From positions 1-64,000 of the forward strand of contig NZ_JACJPP010000019.1 of assembly GCF_014696135.1 (NCBI RefSeq): 64,000 nucleotides of DNA. The letters are read 5' to 3'. Position 1 is the first letter of the stretch; each line of letters opens with the position of its first letter. This DNA comes from Nodosilinea sp. FACHB-141 (lineage in GTDB: Bacteria; Cyanobacteriota; Cyanobacteriia; Phormidesmidales; Phormidesmidaceae). Positions 46,826 to 55,415 of this stretch are shown here, one piece after another. Below the pieces are notes generated by a model. It made no database searches and had not been told where the DNA came from. It saw nothing but the letters and a program-made list of their open reading frames with translations. Both the position numbers and the translations under genes were made by a program.

Positions 46826-49111
46826 TCACCCTTCTTCAAGGTCCAGCACTAGGGCATGGGCAGTATCAGCGGCGGGTGTCACGCGGCCTACCACCGCAGC
46901 GGTTTTATAGCCCTGGCGATGTAGGTCGGCCAGGCAGCTGTTGGCCGCAGCATTTGGCACGGCTGCTAAGAGCCCCCCGGCAGTTTGGGGATCGAACAGC
47001 AGGGGATAGATCGGGTGGTCGCTCCAGGTGTGATCGACAAAATCCGCAGCTTGGAGGTTTTGGGGGTGGAGGCTGCTGAAGAGGCCCACTTTTAGCGTTT
47101 CGATCGCACCAGGCAGCACCGGCAGAGCATCAAGGGTTAGAGCAGCGGCAACACCCGAGGCTCGCACCATTTCGAGCAGGTGCCCGGCGAGGCCAAACCC
47201 AGTGACATCGGTGCAAGCGGTGGCCCCATGGGTGCGAAAGATATGGGCAGCAGCCTGGTTGGGGGTGAGCATGTGGGCGATCGCATCCTCAATCCACCTC
47301 CCCTTAGCTTTGCCCTGCATGTCGGCGGCAAACAACGTCCCGGTCCCTAAGGGCTGAGTGAGAATCAGAGCGTCACCGGGCTGCATGCCACCTTTGCGCA
47401 GCAGGGCATTGGGGCTGGCCACACCGTTGCAGGCGAAGCCTAGGGCCAGTTGAGGACCAACAACGGTGTGGCCGCCCACCAGCGGAGCATTGGCAGCCAG
47501 CAGGCCTTTAAAGGTGCCGGCTAAGATTTGGTAGAGCATTTCAGCCTGCTTGGCTGGGGTAGCGTAGGGCACCTGCACCAGGGCCAGTACCGTGTGGGGC
47601 TGGGCACCCATGGCGTAGAGATCTCCCAAGCAATGCTTGAGGCAGATTTGGGCAAAAGTAAATGGGTCGTCTATTAGCGCGGTGAAGTAATCGACGGTCT
47701 GCACCATGACCTGCCCCGGCGGCACGGTGACTACAGCCGCATCATCGGGGGCATTTAGGCCAATCAAGACGGCCTCGCTATCGACTTCAGGAAAGTCTTG
47801 GCGCACCCGGCGAAGGGCTTCGGCTAGGGCAGTGCTGCCTACCTTAGAGCCACAGCCCGCGCAGGGGAGCGAGGGGGGAACGGCAGGAGTTTTAACCGCA
47901 GCTTGAGCCATTCCCCCAACCGGTAGGTCGCGGAAGCGGGCCATGAACTTGCGATCGATGTGGTCTTTCCAACGGTGGGCCAAGGGAGACTCGATCGCAA
48001 CCGGGCCGCGATCGGCAATAGCTTTGCCGTTGCCGGTTTCGATTAGGCTGAGAAACTGGTGCTGGGGGCGAAAGGGTTTGAGCGGCTGACCCTGCACAAA
48101 GCAGCGCAGGTTATGGGCTAGCGGCGGTCCTTGGCGCACTGCAAACACCCCGGCTTTGGGGCGGGGGTGGCGCGCCATGGTGGCTACATCCCCAGCGGCA
48201 AAGACGTTGGAATGGGAGAGGGTTTGCAGGGTATCACCTATCTGAATAAAGCCCTCGTCAGTGAGGGATAGGCCAGACTCTTGCAGCCAAGCGGGGGCAC
48301 TGGCACTGGTGACCCAGAAAACGCGATCGCACTTTACTGCCAGCCCCGACGAGCCCCTCACCACCCGCTGACCGCTGCCTTCATCCAGGCAAATTTCCTT
48401 GACTGCTTCGCTGAGGTGGAGGTGAATGCCGCGATCGCGCAACACCCGCTCCAATCGGCGGCGCGTCCATCGATTGCGCTCGGGGGCCAGTTCTTCGCCC
48501 CGATGGAATAGGTGCAGCGCCAGGTTAGCCGCCGGTTGGCCCAAGGTGTCTAGTAGGTTCACTAGCCGTTCGTGTATGCCGATAGCTAGCTCTACACCCC
48601 CAATGCCCCCACCTACCACCGCCAGGGAGACTGGTTTTTGAGGATTTGCTGCGACATTTTCAACTAGCTGTTGCCACTGGCGCAGCAGAGCGGGCACTGG
48701 CTTGGCGGCAATAGCATATTCCGCTGCCCCCGGTACCGATAGCGTCGCGGGGGTGCTGCCCGTATCAATAGACAGCACATCGTAGGCCAGGGGCGGATGG
48801 TTGGCACACAGCACTCGCTGCTGGGCTAAATCGAGCCCCACGGCGCGATCGACCACTAGGCGGCACTGGGCAAAACGAGTCAGCGGCCGCAGGTCAATGT
48901 GAGCCTCGTCGAAGCTGTAGCGCCCGGCCACATAGCTGGGCAACATGCCCGAGTAGGGCGTATCAACTAGGTCGGTCAGCAACGTCAGCCGCACCCCCGG
49001 CATAGGAGCCATGCCCCACTGCCGCAGCACCAAGGCGTGGGTGTGGCCCCCGCCCACCAGCACCACATCCATCACAATTGTCGGTTCAGCCTGCATCATG
49101 CCTATGTCCAC
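46826..49111 (-). CDS. selD: FAD-dependent oxidoreductase - selenide, water dikinase fusion
   Basis: 761 residues in two parts. The first ~400 are an NDH-2/sulfide-quinone-reductase-like flavoprotein (VLVGGGHTHALVL near 17-29, a second Rossmann loop VVGGGIGGVELAIG near 165-178, and SNVFAAGDVATM near 301-312). The rest is SelD, which makes selenophosphate from selenide and ATP: the catalytic Cys is C420 and Lys K423 in PCAGCGSKVG (E. coli Cys17 and Lys20). The E. coli second Cys is a Ser here. The fusion is known in several bacteria; the oxidoreductase may reduce selenium or supply electrons. A PhnD-like gene of the putative-selenate group lies about 25 kb away. Confidence 0.92.
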   Translation of the reverse strand: MDIGMMQAEPTIVMDVVLVGGGHTHALVLRQWGMAPMPGVRLTLLTDLVDTPYSGMLPSYVAGRYSFDEAHIDLRPLTRFAQCRLVVDRAVGLDLAQQRVLCANHPPLAYDVLSIDTGSTPATLSVPGAAEYAIAAKPVPALLRQWQQLVENVAANPQKPVSLAVVGGGIGGVELAIGIHERLVNLLDTLGQPAANLALHLFHRGEELAPERNRWTRRRLERVLRDRGIHLHLSEAVKEICLDEGSGQRVVRGSSGLAVKCDRVFWVTSASAPAWLQESGLSLTDEGFIQIGDTLQTLSHSNVFAAGDVATMARHPRPKAGVFAVRQGPPLAHNLRCFVQGQPLKPFRPQHQFLSLIETGNGKAIADRGPVAIESPLAHRWKDHIDRKFMARFRDLPVGGMAQAAVKTPAVPPSLPCAGCGSKVGSTALAEALRRVRQDFPEVDSEAVLIGLNAPDDAAVVTVPPGQVMVQTVDYFTALIDDPFTFAQICLKHCLGDLYAMGAQPHTVLALVQVPYATPAKQAEMLYQILAGTFKGLLAANAPLVGGHTVVGPQLALGFACNGVASPNALLRKGGMQPGDALILTQPLGTGTLFAADMQGKAKGRWIEDAIAHMLTPNQAAAHIFRTHGATACTDVTGFGLAGHLLEMVRASGVAAALTLDALPVLPGAIETLKVGLFSSLHPQNLQAADFVDHTWSDHPIYPLLFDPQTAGGLLAAVPNAAANSCLADLHRQGYKTAAVVGRVTPAADTAHALVLDLEEG

Positions 49112-49223
49112 CCGTTCCCTTAATGTATGCCTACTGGGGTTATACCCGTCCCTCTATTGAGCGATGGGGAAGAAGATTATTCTCGTTAGCTTTTGAACAG
49201 GACGAATTAAAGGAGGCGTTAAA

Positions 49224-49934
49224 GTGCCTTTACATCGGCTTAAAAGCTATTATCCTAATTACCGTGAGACTCTTGCTGACGGACAAATGGATAAAATTAG
49301 TTCTTACGCTGTCTATGCCCAAGGCGAAGACAAAGTAGGTTCTGCAAAAGATTTGTTAGTAGATGATTCTGGTCATTTTCGCTACTTAGTAATTGATACT
49401 GGGCCGTGGATTTTTGGGAAAACCGTCCTGCTGCCCGTTGGCTTAGCCCGGTTTGACTATGACAATACCCGTATCTACGTCGATGGCCTGACCAAGGGCC
49501 AGGTCGAGCACCTGCCAAAATATGACGACGATATGGTGGTAGACGAGCATTACGAAGAGCGCATCAGAGGAATTTATCAACCGATCGCTCAAGGGCGTTC
49601 TAGTCGTCAATTTCTGGGCAACACCACCTACTCCACTGAGGCTCAAAACGACTCTCGTGCTGGCGATTTGCGACGCATGCCTCCCATCGGCAACACGGCT
49701 AGCGCGACGGCTACCCGCAATGACTCCGTAGCAGGAGACCTACGACGTATGGGTCCGATCGGCGCTCCTGTGGGCACGCTGACAGAAAACCATCCTGGCA
49801 GACCTGACCACAGTGCCAATATTTACGACCAAGAAACTGGCTTCTATGGATTGAGCAACGAAGACAACCATGGCTTACTTCGCTCCTACGAGGAGCGTTT
49901 AGCTGCCCATCGCAGCCGCAACTGGGTTGAGTAA
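49224..49934 (+). CDS. PRC-barrel stress-type protein with tandem GDLRRM motif
   Basis: 236 residues, GTG start with a strong aggagg 8 bases upstream. The N-terminal PRC barrel (about 25-100: DKISSYAVYAQGEDKVGSAK, SGHFRYLVIDTGPWIFG) is followed by a low-complexity region with two copies of a ~15-residue unit, NDSRAGDLRRMPPIG and NDSVAGDLRRMGPIG. The C-terminus (SYEERLAAHRSRNWVE) is typical of cyanobacterial PRC-barrel proteins induced by stress. Different from the smc-linked PRC protein. Confidence 0.8.
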   Translation: MPLHRLKSYYPNYRETLADGQMDKISSYAVYAQGEDKVGSAKDLLVDDSGHFRYLVIDTGPWIFGKTVLLPVGLARFDYDNTRIYVDGLTKGQVEHLPKYDDDMVVDEHYEERIRGIYQPIAQGRSSRQFLGNTTYSTEAQNDSRAGDLRRMPPIGNTASATATRNDSVAGDLRRMGPIGAPVGTLTENHPGRPDHSANIYDQETGFYGLSNEDNHGLLRSYEERLAAHRSRNWVE

Positions 49935-50022
49935 AAACGGCTAGCTGTCCTAGAGCGGACTAATAGATTCTATAGTTGCGTTACCCCAGCTTACGAGATG
50001 ACCTTAACGAGATTCTAGAGTG

Positions 50023-50064
50023 ACAAAATACTGATTAAAGTCACGGCTTCGATCAGTGTTTTGT
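50023..50064. terminator. Bidirectional terminator hairpin
   Basis: acaaaatactgat (50023-50035) pairs with atcagtgttttgt (50052-50064) over 13 bp with one G-T pair. A-rich on one side and T-rich on the other, between the convergent PRC-barrel and CobO-like genes, so it can stop both transcripts. Confidence 0.72.
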
Positions 50065-50124
50065 GCTTTAAACTGCGAATTTCTGCTTTATTCCTTCCTT
50101 GAGCCTTAACGAAAATAACCTTCT

Positions 50125-51255
50125 TTAAAAGTCGACGCCGCGCTTCAAATCAATGCCTTTTTCAGCATAGTGTTTGTGGTTGAACACCTCCGAGTGGGTA
50201 CTGGCCAACTCAAAATAAGCGGGGCGATTTTTACAGCGCCCGGTGATAATAACCTCAGTGCCACGAGGCTTACGCAGCAGCGCCTGGAGAATTGGCTCCT
50301 CGGGCAGCAATTCTAAATCGACTGTGGGGTTAAGCTCGTCGAGGATGATGGTTTTGTAGAGACCTGAGGCGATCGCCGTCCGAGCAATTTCCCAACCCCT
50401 TTCAGCCTCCACATAATCAATCTCTTGCTGCTGTCCGCGCCAGACGATCGCATCGCGGCCGCAGCGCTGGTGGTCAACCAGGTTGGGATAAATTTTGCGC
50501 AGAGCTGCGATCGCCGCGTCTTCGGTATAGCCATTGCCCCCCTTCAGCCATTGAATAATCAGCACCCGGTGGGAGAGATCTTGGCTGATGCCTCGACCGA
50601 TAGCCTGGAGAGCTTTGCCCAGGGCGCTGGTCGACTTGCCCTTGCCCGAACCCGTGTAGATCTCAATGCCCTCAATGCCCTCAATGCCCTCGGGCCGAGG
50701 TTGTGGCTTCATTTCTGAGTGCAAGTTGGCTACGTCGAGAAGGGGCTGGGGGGCACCGCGTCCAGTGGCGATAATTTCCAGGTGGTCAGGCTTATTCAGC
50801 AGGGTTTTGGCCACCTCATTGACATCGAGCAGACTCAAGTCGAGCACCGGGTTGATTTCGTCGAGCACCACGACGGAGTAGAGGCCCGAGGCGATCGCTC
50901 CCTTAGCCACATCCCAGCCCCGTTGGGCCTCCTGCTTGTCAAATTTGGTGATCTCCTCTGGCCCAAAAAACTCGGCCCGCCCGGTGCGCACCTGGTCGAT
51001 TAGGTGGGGAAAGCCTCGCTGGAGCGCCTCAATCGCGGCATCTTCGTCGTAGGTGCGGCCCGGCCCCTTCAGAAACCGCAGCAGCAGCACCCGGCTCTCC
51101 AAAAAATTTTGAATGCCCAGGCCAATGGAGCGCAGCACCACCCCCAGGGCCACCTGGGACTTGCCCTTGCCCTCACCGTCGTAGACGTGAATCTGCCCTG
51201 TGATCCGCTCGTTGCCCTGCTGGGCAGTGCGGATGCCGATGCCGGTTCTAACCAT
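50125..51255 (-). CDS. Tandem CobO/BtuR-like P-loop ATPase (cob(I)yrinate adenosyltransferase family)
   Basis: 376 residues consisting of two homologous CobO-type domains. Walker A loops are GEGKGKSQ (27-34) and GSGKGKST (202-209); the family LDEINPVLDL and LDELNPTVDL motifs follow in each half. Between them is a linker GIEGIEGIEI encoded by a 9-base tandem repeat. Single-domain relatives adenosylate cobalamin precursors; the duplicated form occurs in cyanobacteria and may do the same or have a new role. The second loop has the canonical Ser/Thr, the first is KSQ. Divergent from fraC. Confidence 0.85.
   Translation of the reverse strand: MVRTGIGIRTAQQGNERITGQIHVYDGEGKGKSQVALGVVLRSIGLGIQNFLESRVLLLRFLKGPGRTYDEDAAIEALQRGFPHLIDQVRTGRAEFFGPEEITKFDKQEAQRGWDVAKGAIASGLYSVVVLDEINPVLDLSLLDVNEVAKTLLNKPDHLEIIATGRGAPQPLLDVANLHSEMKPQPRPEGIEGIEGIEIYTGSGKGKSTSALGKALQAIGRGISQDLSHRVLIIQWLKGGNGYTEDAAIAALRKIYPNLVDHQRCGRDAIVWRGQQQEIDYVEAERGWEIARTAIASGLYKTIILDELNPTVDLELLPEEPILQALLRKPRGTEVIITGRCKNRPAYFELASTHSEVFNHKHYAEKGIDLKRGVDF
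50662..50688. repeat. 9-base tandem repeat x3 inside the CobO-like gene
   Basis: ctcaatgcc occurs three times head to tail, encoding repeats of Gly-Ile-Glu in the linker between the two ATPase domains on the minus strand. A slippage-prone microsatellite whose copy number can change linker length by three residues without frameshift. Confidence 0.9.
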
Positions 51256-51304
51256 GGATGTTGCGGATTGCGTACTAGGTGTGCGTATTCTTGAGCGGCC
51301 CGAT

Positions 51305-51316
51305 CTAAGATCTTAG
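51305..51316. promoter_or_regulatory. 12-base palindrome in the fraC/CobO intergenic region
   Basis: ctaagatcttag is a perfect palindrome midway between the divergent CobO-like gene and fraC, 87 bases before the fraC start. Position fits an operator; regulator unknown. It is not an NtcA box. Confidence 0.35.
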
Positions 51317-51402
51317 CGAAAGCCGGGCCGAGGTTATACCCTTGAGAGTGCACCGGGAACCCCCCATCAGGGGTCGAGATTTGCGACCCACCCTCAGCGC
51401 CC

Positions 51403-51996
51403 ATGCCCATCAACGATTTGCTATCAGAACTTGGCATTTTGCCGCTGCGGGCGATCGCCGTGCAGAGCATGCTGCTCATGGTGGCCATTGTGCTAGAAGC
51501 CATGGTGCTGCGTCAGCAGCTGCGCCTGGGCTACCGCACCAGTATGCAGTATGCCGCCACCCTTAACCTGCTGGCCACCAGTTTGGGCTGGATTGCGTTT
51601 TTGGCCCTTGAGGCGGTGCTGCCCCTAGCGCTGCGCAGCCAGGTGATTAGCTACGTGCTGTTCAATCGGTTTTACACCAACAGCTGGCACGACGCGCTGC
51701 CGGTGGTGGTGGTGGTGGTGGCGATCGCCGCCTTCTTTGTCACCTACTGGATTAAGCTCCAAGGGCTGCTCTGGCTGCTGCAACTGCTCGGCCAAAAGCC
51801 CGCAGAAAACACTCCAGAGGCGATCGAAGGCGATCGCCGCCAGCGCTACGAGCGGGCCCGGCGAGCCCAGATTGAAGGACGACAGGGCGGCACCTCGCCT
51901 CGGGCGTTGGCCATGCTCCAGGCCAACGCCGCTAGCTTTACCGCGATCTTGGTGCTGCTACTGCTGATCAACCAGAGCGGAGTACTGGGATGGTAG
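51403..51996 (+). CDS. fraC: Filament integrity protein FraC
   Basis: 197-residue membrane protein with about three helices near the start and a final C-terminal helix (FTAILVLLLLINQSG), separated by a charged cytoplasmic-type loop (GDRRQRYERARRAQIEG). It resembles FraC, which with FraD sits at the septa of filamentous cyanobacteria and is needed for intercellular continuity. First gene of fraC-fraD-fraE; its stop overlaps the fraD start by 7 bases. Confidence 0.85.
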   Translation: MPINDLLSELGILPLRAIAVQSMLLMVAIVLEAMVLRQQLRLGYRTSMQYAATLNLLATSLGWIAFLALEAVLPLALRSQVISYVLFNRFYTNSWHDALPVVVVVVAIAAFFVTYWIKLQGLLWLLQLLGQKPAENTPEAIEGDRRQRYERARRAQIEGRQGGTSPRALAMLQANAASFTAILVLLLLINQSGVLGW

Positions 51997-53012
51997 GTTT
52001 TTTCGGTTTTTTGCGTCAAACCCTGGTTGAACTGTGGCAAGCGGTGCTGCCGCCGCGTTACTTTTCCTGGCAAACCGTCATCTACATGAGCTTGTTTTCG
52101 TGGCTCATGTCGCTGCTGGCGCGCCTCTTGGCAGCCACACCCTTTACTGTAGGGCTGCTGGCCACCATCAGCTGGATCTGCCTAGCCCTAGGGGTGGGTT
52201 GGGCGCTAGAAGCCAATAAAGTCCGGTTTTTCGGTATTCCCGTTGCCCCCTGGGTATCGGGGGCAATTATATGCATCTTTTTGTTTGGGTCGTGGGGCGG
52301 GCGGTGGTTACAGCCCGCCCTGGTATCCTGGCCCCTAGTGTCCTTTGCGGTAATTGCTGTGCCCAGTCTATTGAGCTGGGATTTTGACCTAAAAACGCCG
52401 CCGCCGATGGTACGCCAGCAGTTGGCGCTGCTGTTTTGCCTCAGCCTGCTGTTTAGCAGCTGGTTTCAGTTCTACTTCCGCATTCAATCCTGGGTGCGCG
52501 ACTACCCCAGCCTAGTGGCCGACAGCGTAGACAACAGCGCCTTTGTCTACCGCTTTCCGGGCCAGGAGGTGGCCTTGCCCGCCGGGGTCACCCACCTCAC
52601 CATTGCCGAAGAAGTGCTGCGGGAGCAGATCGATAACAAGCCCTGGCCTTCGGTAGAGCGGTGGCTACTCAACCTTGAAGGCCAACGTCAGGCTCTGCAG
52701 CGGCGGGTACAATCCCAGATGGGTCGCGGCGCATCCTTAGAAAATTCGCTGTGGCGGCTCGATTTTCAGCCCCTGTCTAACGCCGATGGCTACACCCTGA
52801 AGCTGTGGGCAATTTGGTCAGGGCCAGCCGCCAACCAAAACGGCTACTACCTAGAAAAAACCTGCCTACTGATGCCAGTCAACCGAGGTGGCCTAGTAGA
52901 TACCGAAAATGCCGCGCCCGGGTACACCACAACCCAGTGGTCTACCCTCACCTGCGACCTGCAAACGCCGCGGCAGGCAGGGCATCCTAGGGGCACACAA
53001 CAGCAAGGCTAA
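51990..53012 (+). CDS. fraD: Septal-junction protein FraD (DUF5357)
   Basis: 340 residues. Five predicted membrane helices in the first ~170 residues are followed by a periplasmic-type soluble domain (RIQSWVRDYPSLVADSVDNS, RVQSQMGRGASLENSLWRLDF). In Anabaena FraD is a septal-junction component. It overlaps fraC by 7 bases and precedes fraE by 17 bases when fraE starts at 53030, so translation is coupled. Confidence 0.86.
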   Translation: MVGFFGFLRQTLVELWQAVLPPRYFSWQTVIYMSLFSWLMSLLARLLAATPFTVGLLATISWICLALGVGWALEANKVRFFGIPVAPWVSGAIICIFLFGSWGGRWLQPALVSWPLVSFAVIAVPSLLSWDFDLKTPPPMVRQQLALLFCLSLLFSSWFQFYFRIQSWVRDYPSLVADSVDNSAFVYRFPGQEVALPAGVTHLTIAEEVLREQIDNKPWPSVERWLLNLEGQRQALQRRVQSQMGRGASLENSLWRLDFQPLSNADGYTLKLWAIWSGPAANQNGYYLEKTCLLMPVNRGGLVDTENAAPGYTTTQWSTLTCDLQTPRQAGHPRGTQQQG

Positions 53013-53029
53013 TTTTGAGAGGTACAGAA

Positions 53030-53821
53030 GTGGTTAAGCCAATGGTGCTATCGCGGGTAGGGGTCATTGCCCGCACCGTGTTTTTAGAGGTAATTCGCGA
53101 TCGCATTCTGTATCTGGTGGCCCTGTTCGCCCTGCTGCTGGTAATCGCGCGGGTGCTGCTGCCCGACATTTCTGCCGGGGCAGAAAACAAAATTTTGATG
53201 GACCTGGGTCTAGCAAGCATTCATCTGCTGAGCGTGGTAGTGGCTGTGTTTGTGGGCACTGGGCTCATCAACAAAGAAATCGAGAAGCGCACGGTGCTGG
53301 TGCTGATTGCCAAGCCAGTCAGTCGAGCCGAGTTTATCATAGGCAAGCATTTGGGCCTTACAGCGGTGCTGGCGGTGCTGATTGCTGCCCTCGGAGCAAT
53401 TTTTGTGCTGGTGCTAGCCGCTAGCGGCGTGCCCTTTTCGCTGGGAAGCTTAGTACTAGCGCTGCTCTTTACAACTCTGGAAGCGGCGCTGCTGGTGGCC
53501 GTAGCCATCGTATTTGGAGTATTCACCAGTTCCCTACTGGCCACAATGCTCACCTTCGCAGTGTATTTGATGGGCCACCTGAGCCAGGACTTGGTAGCCT
53601 TTGGCAAACTCAGCGAGACCCCAGCGGTGCAGCGGCTCACCAACGTCCTATACCTGGTGCTGCCTGACCTAGAACGCCTCAACCTGCGCAACGCCGCCGC
53701 CTACGGCATAGAACTATTGCCCACCCCTCCAGAGCTTTTTGGCCATGCCCTCTACGGCTTACTTTACACAGCGCTACTGCTGTCAGTATCAATCATAATT
53801 TTTTCGCGCCGTCAGTTTTAA
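53030..53821 (+). CDS. fraE: ABC-2 type permease FraE
   Basis: 263 residues read from GTG at 53030, preceded by gagagg; a TTG at 53015 would add five residues and is less likely. Six membrane helices in ABC-2 style (RTVFLEVIRDRILYLVALFA; VGTGLINKEIEKRTVLVLIAKPVSRAEF is the coupling-helix region). In Anabaena fraE is needed for filament integrity and heterocyst maturation. Its ATPase partner is not adjacent. A large stem-loop closes the operon. Confidence 0.87.
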   Translation: MVKPMVLSRVGVIARTVFLEVIRDRILYLVALFALLLVIARVLLPDISAGAENKILMDLGLASIHLLSVVVAVFVGTGLINKEIEKRTVLVLIAKPVSRAEFIIGKHLGLTAVLAVLIAALGAIFVLVLAASGVPFSLGSLVLALLFTTLEAALLVAVAIVFGVFTSSLLATMLTFAVYLMGHLSQDLVAFGKLSETPAVQRLTNVLYLVLPDLERLNLRNAAAYGIELLPTPPELFGHALYGLLYTALLLSVSIIIFSRRQF

Positions 53822-53855
53822 GAGGACGGTTGAAAAGCCCTACTTTTGGCAGTAA

Positions 53856-53908
53856 AAGCGAAGAGCTCCCTAGTACACCTTTTAAGGGTATTAGGAAGCT
53901 CTTCGCTT
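53856..53908. terminator. Large terminator-like stem-loop after fraE
   Basis: Arms 53856-53879 and 53886-53908 pair over about 23 bp with one mismatch, one G-T pair and one bulge. The T-rich side on the minus strand also suits the convergent membrane-protein gene. Confidence 0.68.
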
Positions 53909-53977
53909 AAGGGAAGCAGAGGGGAGCAGCAGGAGACTAAAGCTACAGAAAACGCGTATCAGACGCCCTCTAAAACC

Positions 53978-54484
53978 CTACATAGCGGCAGGGTTGATGC
54001 CAAACACAATTACCGCTGCCATCGTCCCAGCTAAAACGCCATAGCAACAGGCCACCAATGCTTTAAATTGGCCTCGATATTTGTAGCGCCAGAGCATGGC
54101 GGCCAAAGTCAGGGAGTAGAGCAGTTCTTCGATTGGGAAATAAGCGGTTTCATTAGTAATATCAACACCGAGCACCAGCATCGTCCACAACAGAAAGACG
54201 ATAAAGCTGTTAATAATGGGAGCGCGACTCTCCCGAGTAGGGATTTGAATTCGCGCAATGAACCCTAGATAAATTAAGACTGTTAACGGAAATAGTGCTG
54301 CAGCAAGACTTCGGGCTCCAGCGCCAGAGGAGTAACTCATGGCAAACAGCACGCTAGAAGAAAGCTGGTACAGCAAAAAGCCAACGGCTAAAAAGAGCAC
54401 AAAAAAACTGGCTATGCCCTTTGACCCTTTAGTCCAGTCATTAGAAGGTTGCCTTCGACGAGTTTGCATAGAGACCCCAAACAT
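53978..54484 (-). CDS. Small unknown membrane protein
   Basis: 168 residues with about five membrane helices (ASFFVLFLAVGFLLYQL; LAAALFPLTVLIYLGFIA; SFIVFLLWTMLVLGVDI; LLYSLTLAAMLWRY; VACCYGVLAGTMAAVIVFG). An in-frame ATG at 54469 (MQTRRRQPSNDW) is a good alternative start. I recognise no family. It converges on fraE across a terminator-like stem-loop. Confidence 0.6.
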   Translation of the reverse strand: MFGVSMQTRRRQPSNDWTKGSKGIASFFVLFLAVGFLLYQLSSSVLFAMSYSSGAGARSLAAALFPLTVLIYLGFIARIQIPTRESRAPIINSFIVFLLWTMLVLGVDITNETAYFPIEELLYSLTLAAMLWRYKYRGQFKALVACCYGVLAGTMAAVIVFGINPAAM

Positions 54485-54849
54485 GAATTCGTATATTAAA
54501 GATGCCGTCGCTGCGGGCCACGCAAATGTTTAGCGCTGCGTCTAGGGCAGATTTAGGCGGTGAAAGTTTTGACTGGGGCGCGATCGCCGCCAACCGGCGT
54601 TAAAACACCTTGTTTCACCCACCATCACAGTCCAAACGGTATAAGTTAACTCTGGACTTGTAATAATAGCTTATTACCTAATTTGATTGCTTAAGACTAT
54701 CAGGGCTGTAGGATCACCTCAATCGCCCCCAGGAAGGATTTTTCTCCTACTAGCTCGTTCTCAAGGATGAAAATAAAGCTATTGGAGGGTGGGGGTTAAA
54801 GCCGCAATTCTCTTCCTCAGAGGGTCTCCAACGGAGGTAACGCCTGCAT
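54485..54849. other. Intergenic stretch with no supported larger gene
   Basis: Contains runs of T and A and a HIP1-like core but no long frame with a start signal. It must hold the promoter of the minus-strand membrane protein. Near its right end is a purine-rich ggagg followed by a possible very short frame, listed separately. Confidence 0.4.
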
Positions 54850-54912
54850 GTGAAAAAATTCAGCGTCATCGGTCCTAACGCTGCACGCAATGCCAATCAA
54901 CAACCAAAATAA
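54850..54912 (+). CDS. Possible 20-residue small ORF
   Basis: A frame from GTG encodes MKKFSVIGPNAARNANQQPK, 12 bases after ggagg. Basic and Asn/Gln-rich, ending exactly where the convergent DoxX gene ends. No homolog known to me; may be chance. Confidence 0.2.
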   Translation: MKKFSVIGPNAARNANQQPK

Positions 54913-55314
54913 TTATTGAGAAGTTTGCGGTAGCTCTGGACGGGTATACCAATAGGCCCAGGCAATCAGCACAAACTGAAACGGTAGTCGAATCGCCTGA
55001 AACCACCAGGTGTTGGGGATGCCCTGGATTTCAATGTGATTGATGGCCATGTTGAGGTTGGCCGGAAACACCGCAATGAACAATGCAACCAGCCCCCATG
55101 CTGAAGCTTGGCGCAGAGCGGGCACCAACAGACCAATCCCCAGCATAATTTCGATCACTCCGCTGATGTAGACCAGGGCAGCCGGGGCAGGCAAAAAGTC
55201 CGGCACAATCCGAATAAACGGTTCTGGCTGGGCGAAATGCAAAACCCCTGCCACAATTATGCAGACGGCCAAAATGCCCCGAAGGGTAGTTTTGCTGTGC
55301 TCAAGTCGATGCAT
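54913..55314 (-). CDS. DoxX-like membrane protein
   Basis: 133 residues with four membrane helices, in the style of the DoxX family of small redox-linked membrane proteins: GILAVCIIVAGVLHFAQPEPF, ALVYISGVIEIMLGIGLLVP, GLVALFIAVFPANLNMAINH, and WFQAIRLPFQFVLIAWAYWY. Families like this associate with thiol or quinone redox, but no function can be assigned here. Confidence 0.8.
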   Translation of the reverse strand: MHRLEHSKTTLRGILAVCIIVAGVLHFAQPEPFIRIVPDFLPAPAALVYISGVIEIMLGIGLLVPALRQASAWGLVALFIAVFPANLNMAINHIEIQGIPNTWWFQAIRLPFQFVLIAWAYWYTRPELPQTSQ

Positions 55315-55415
55315 AGGTCAGAGAGTGATTGCTGCGGGGCAAGGTAATGGCCACCATCGTATGGGGTGGAAGGATCGCGATCGGAATATATCCGTGCTCT
55401 GGCGCAACGGATTGG

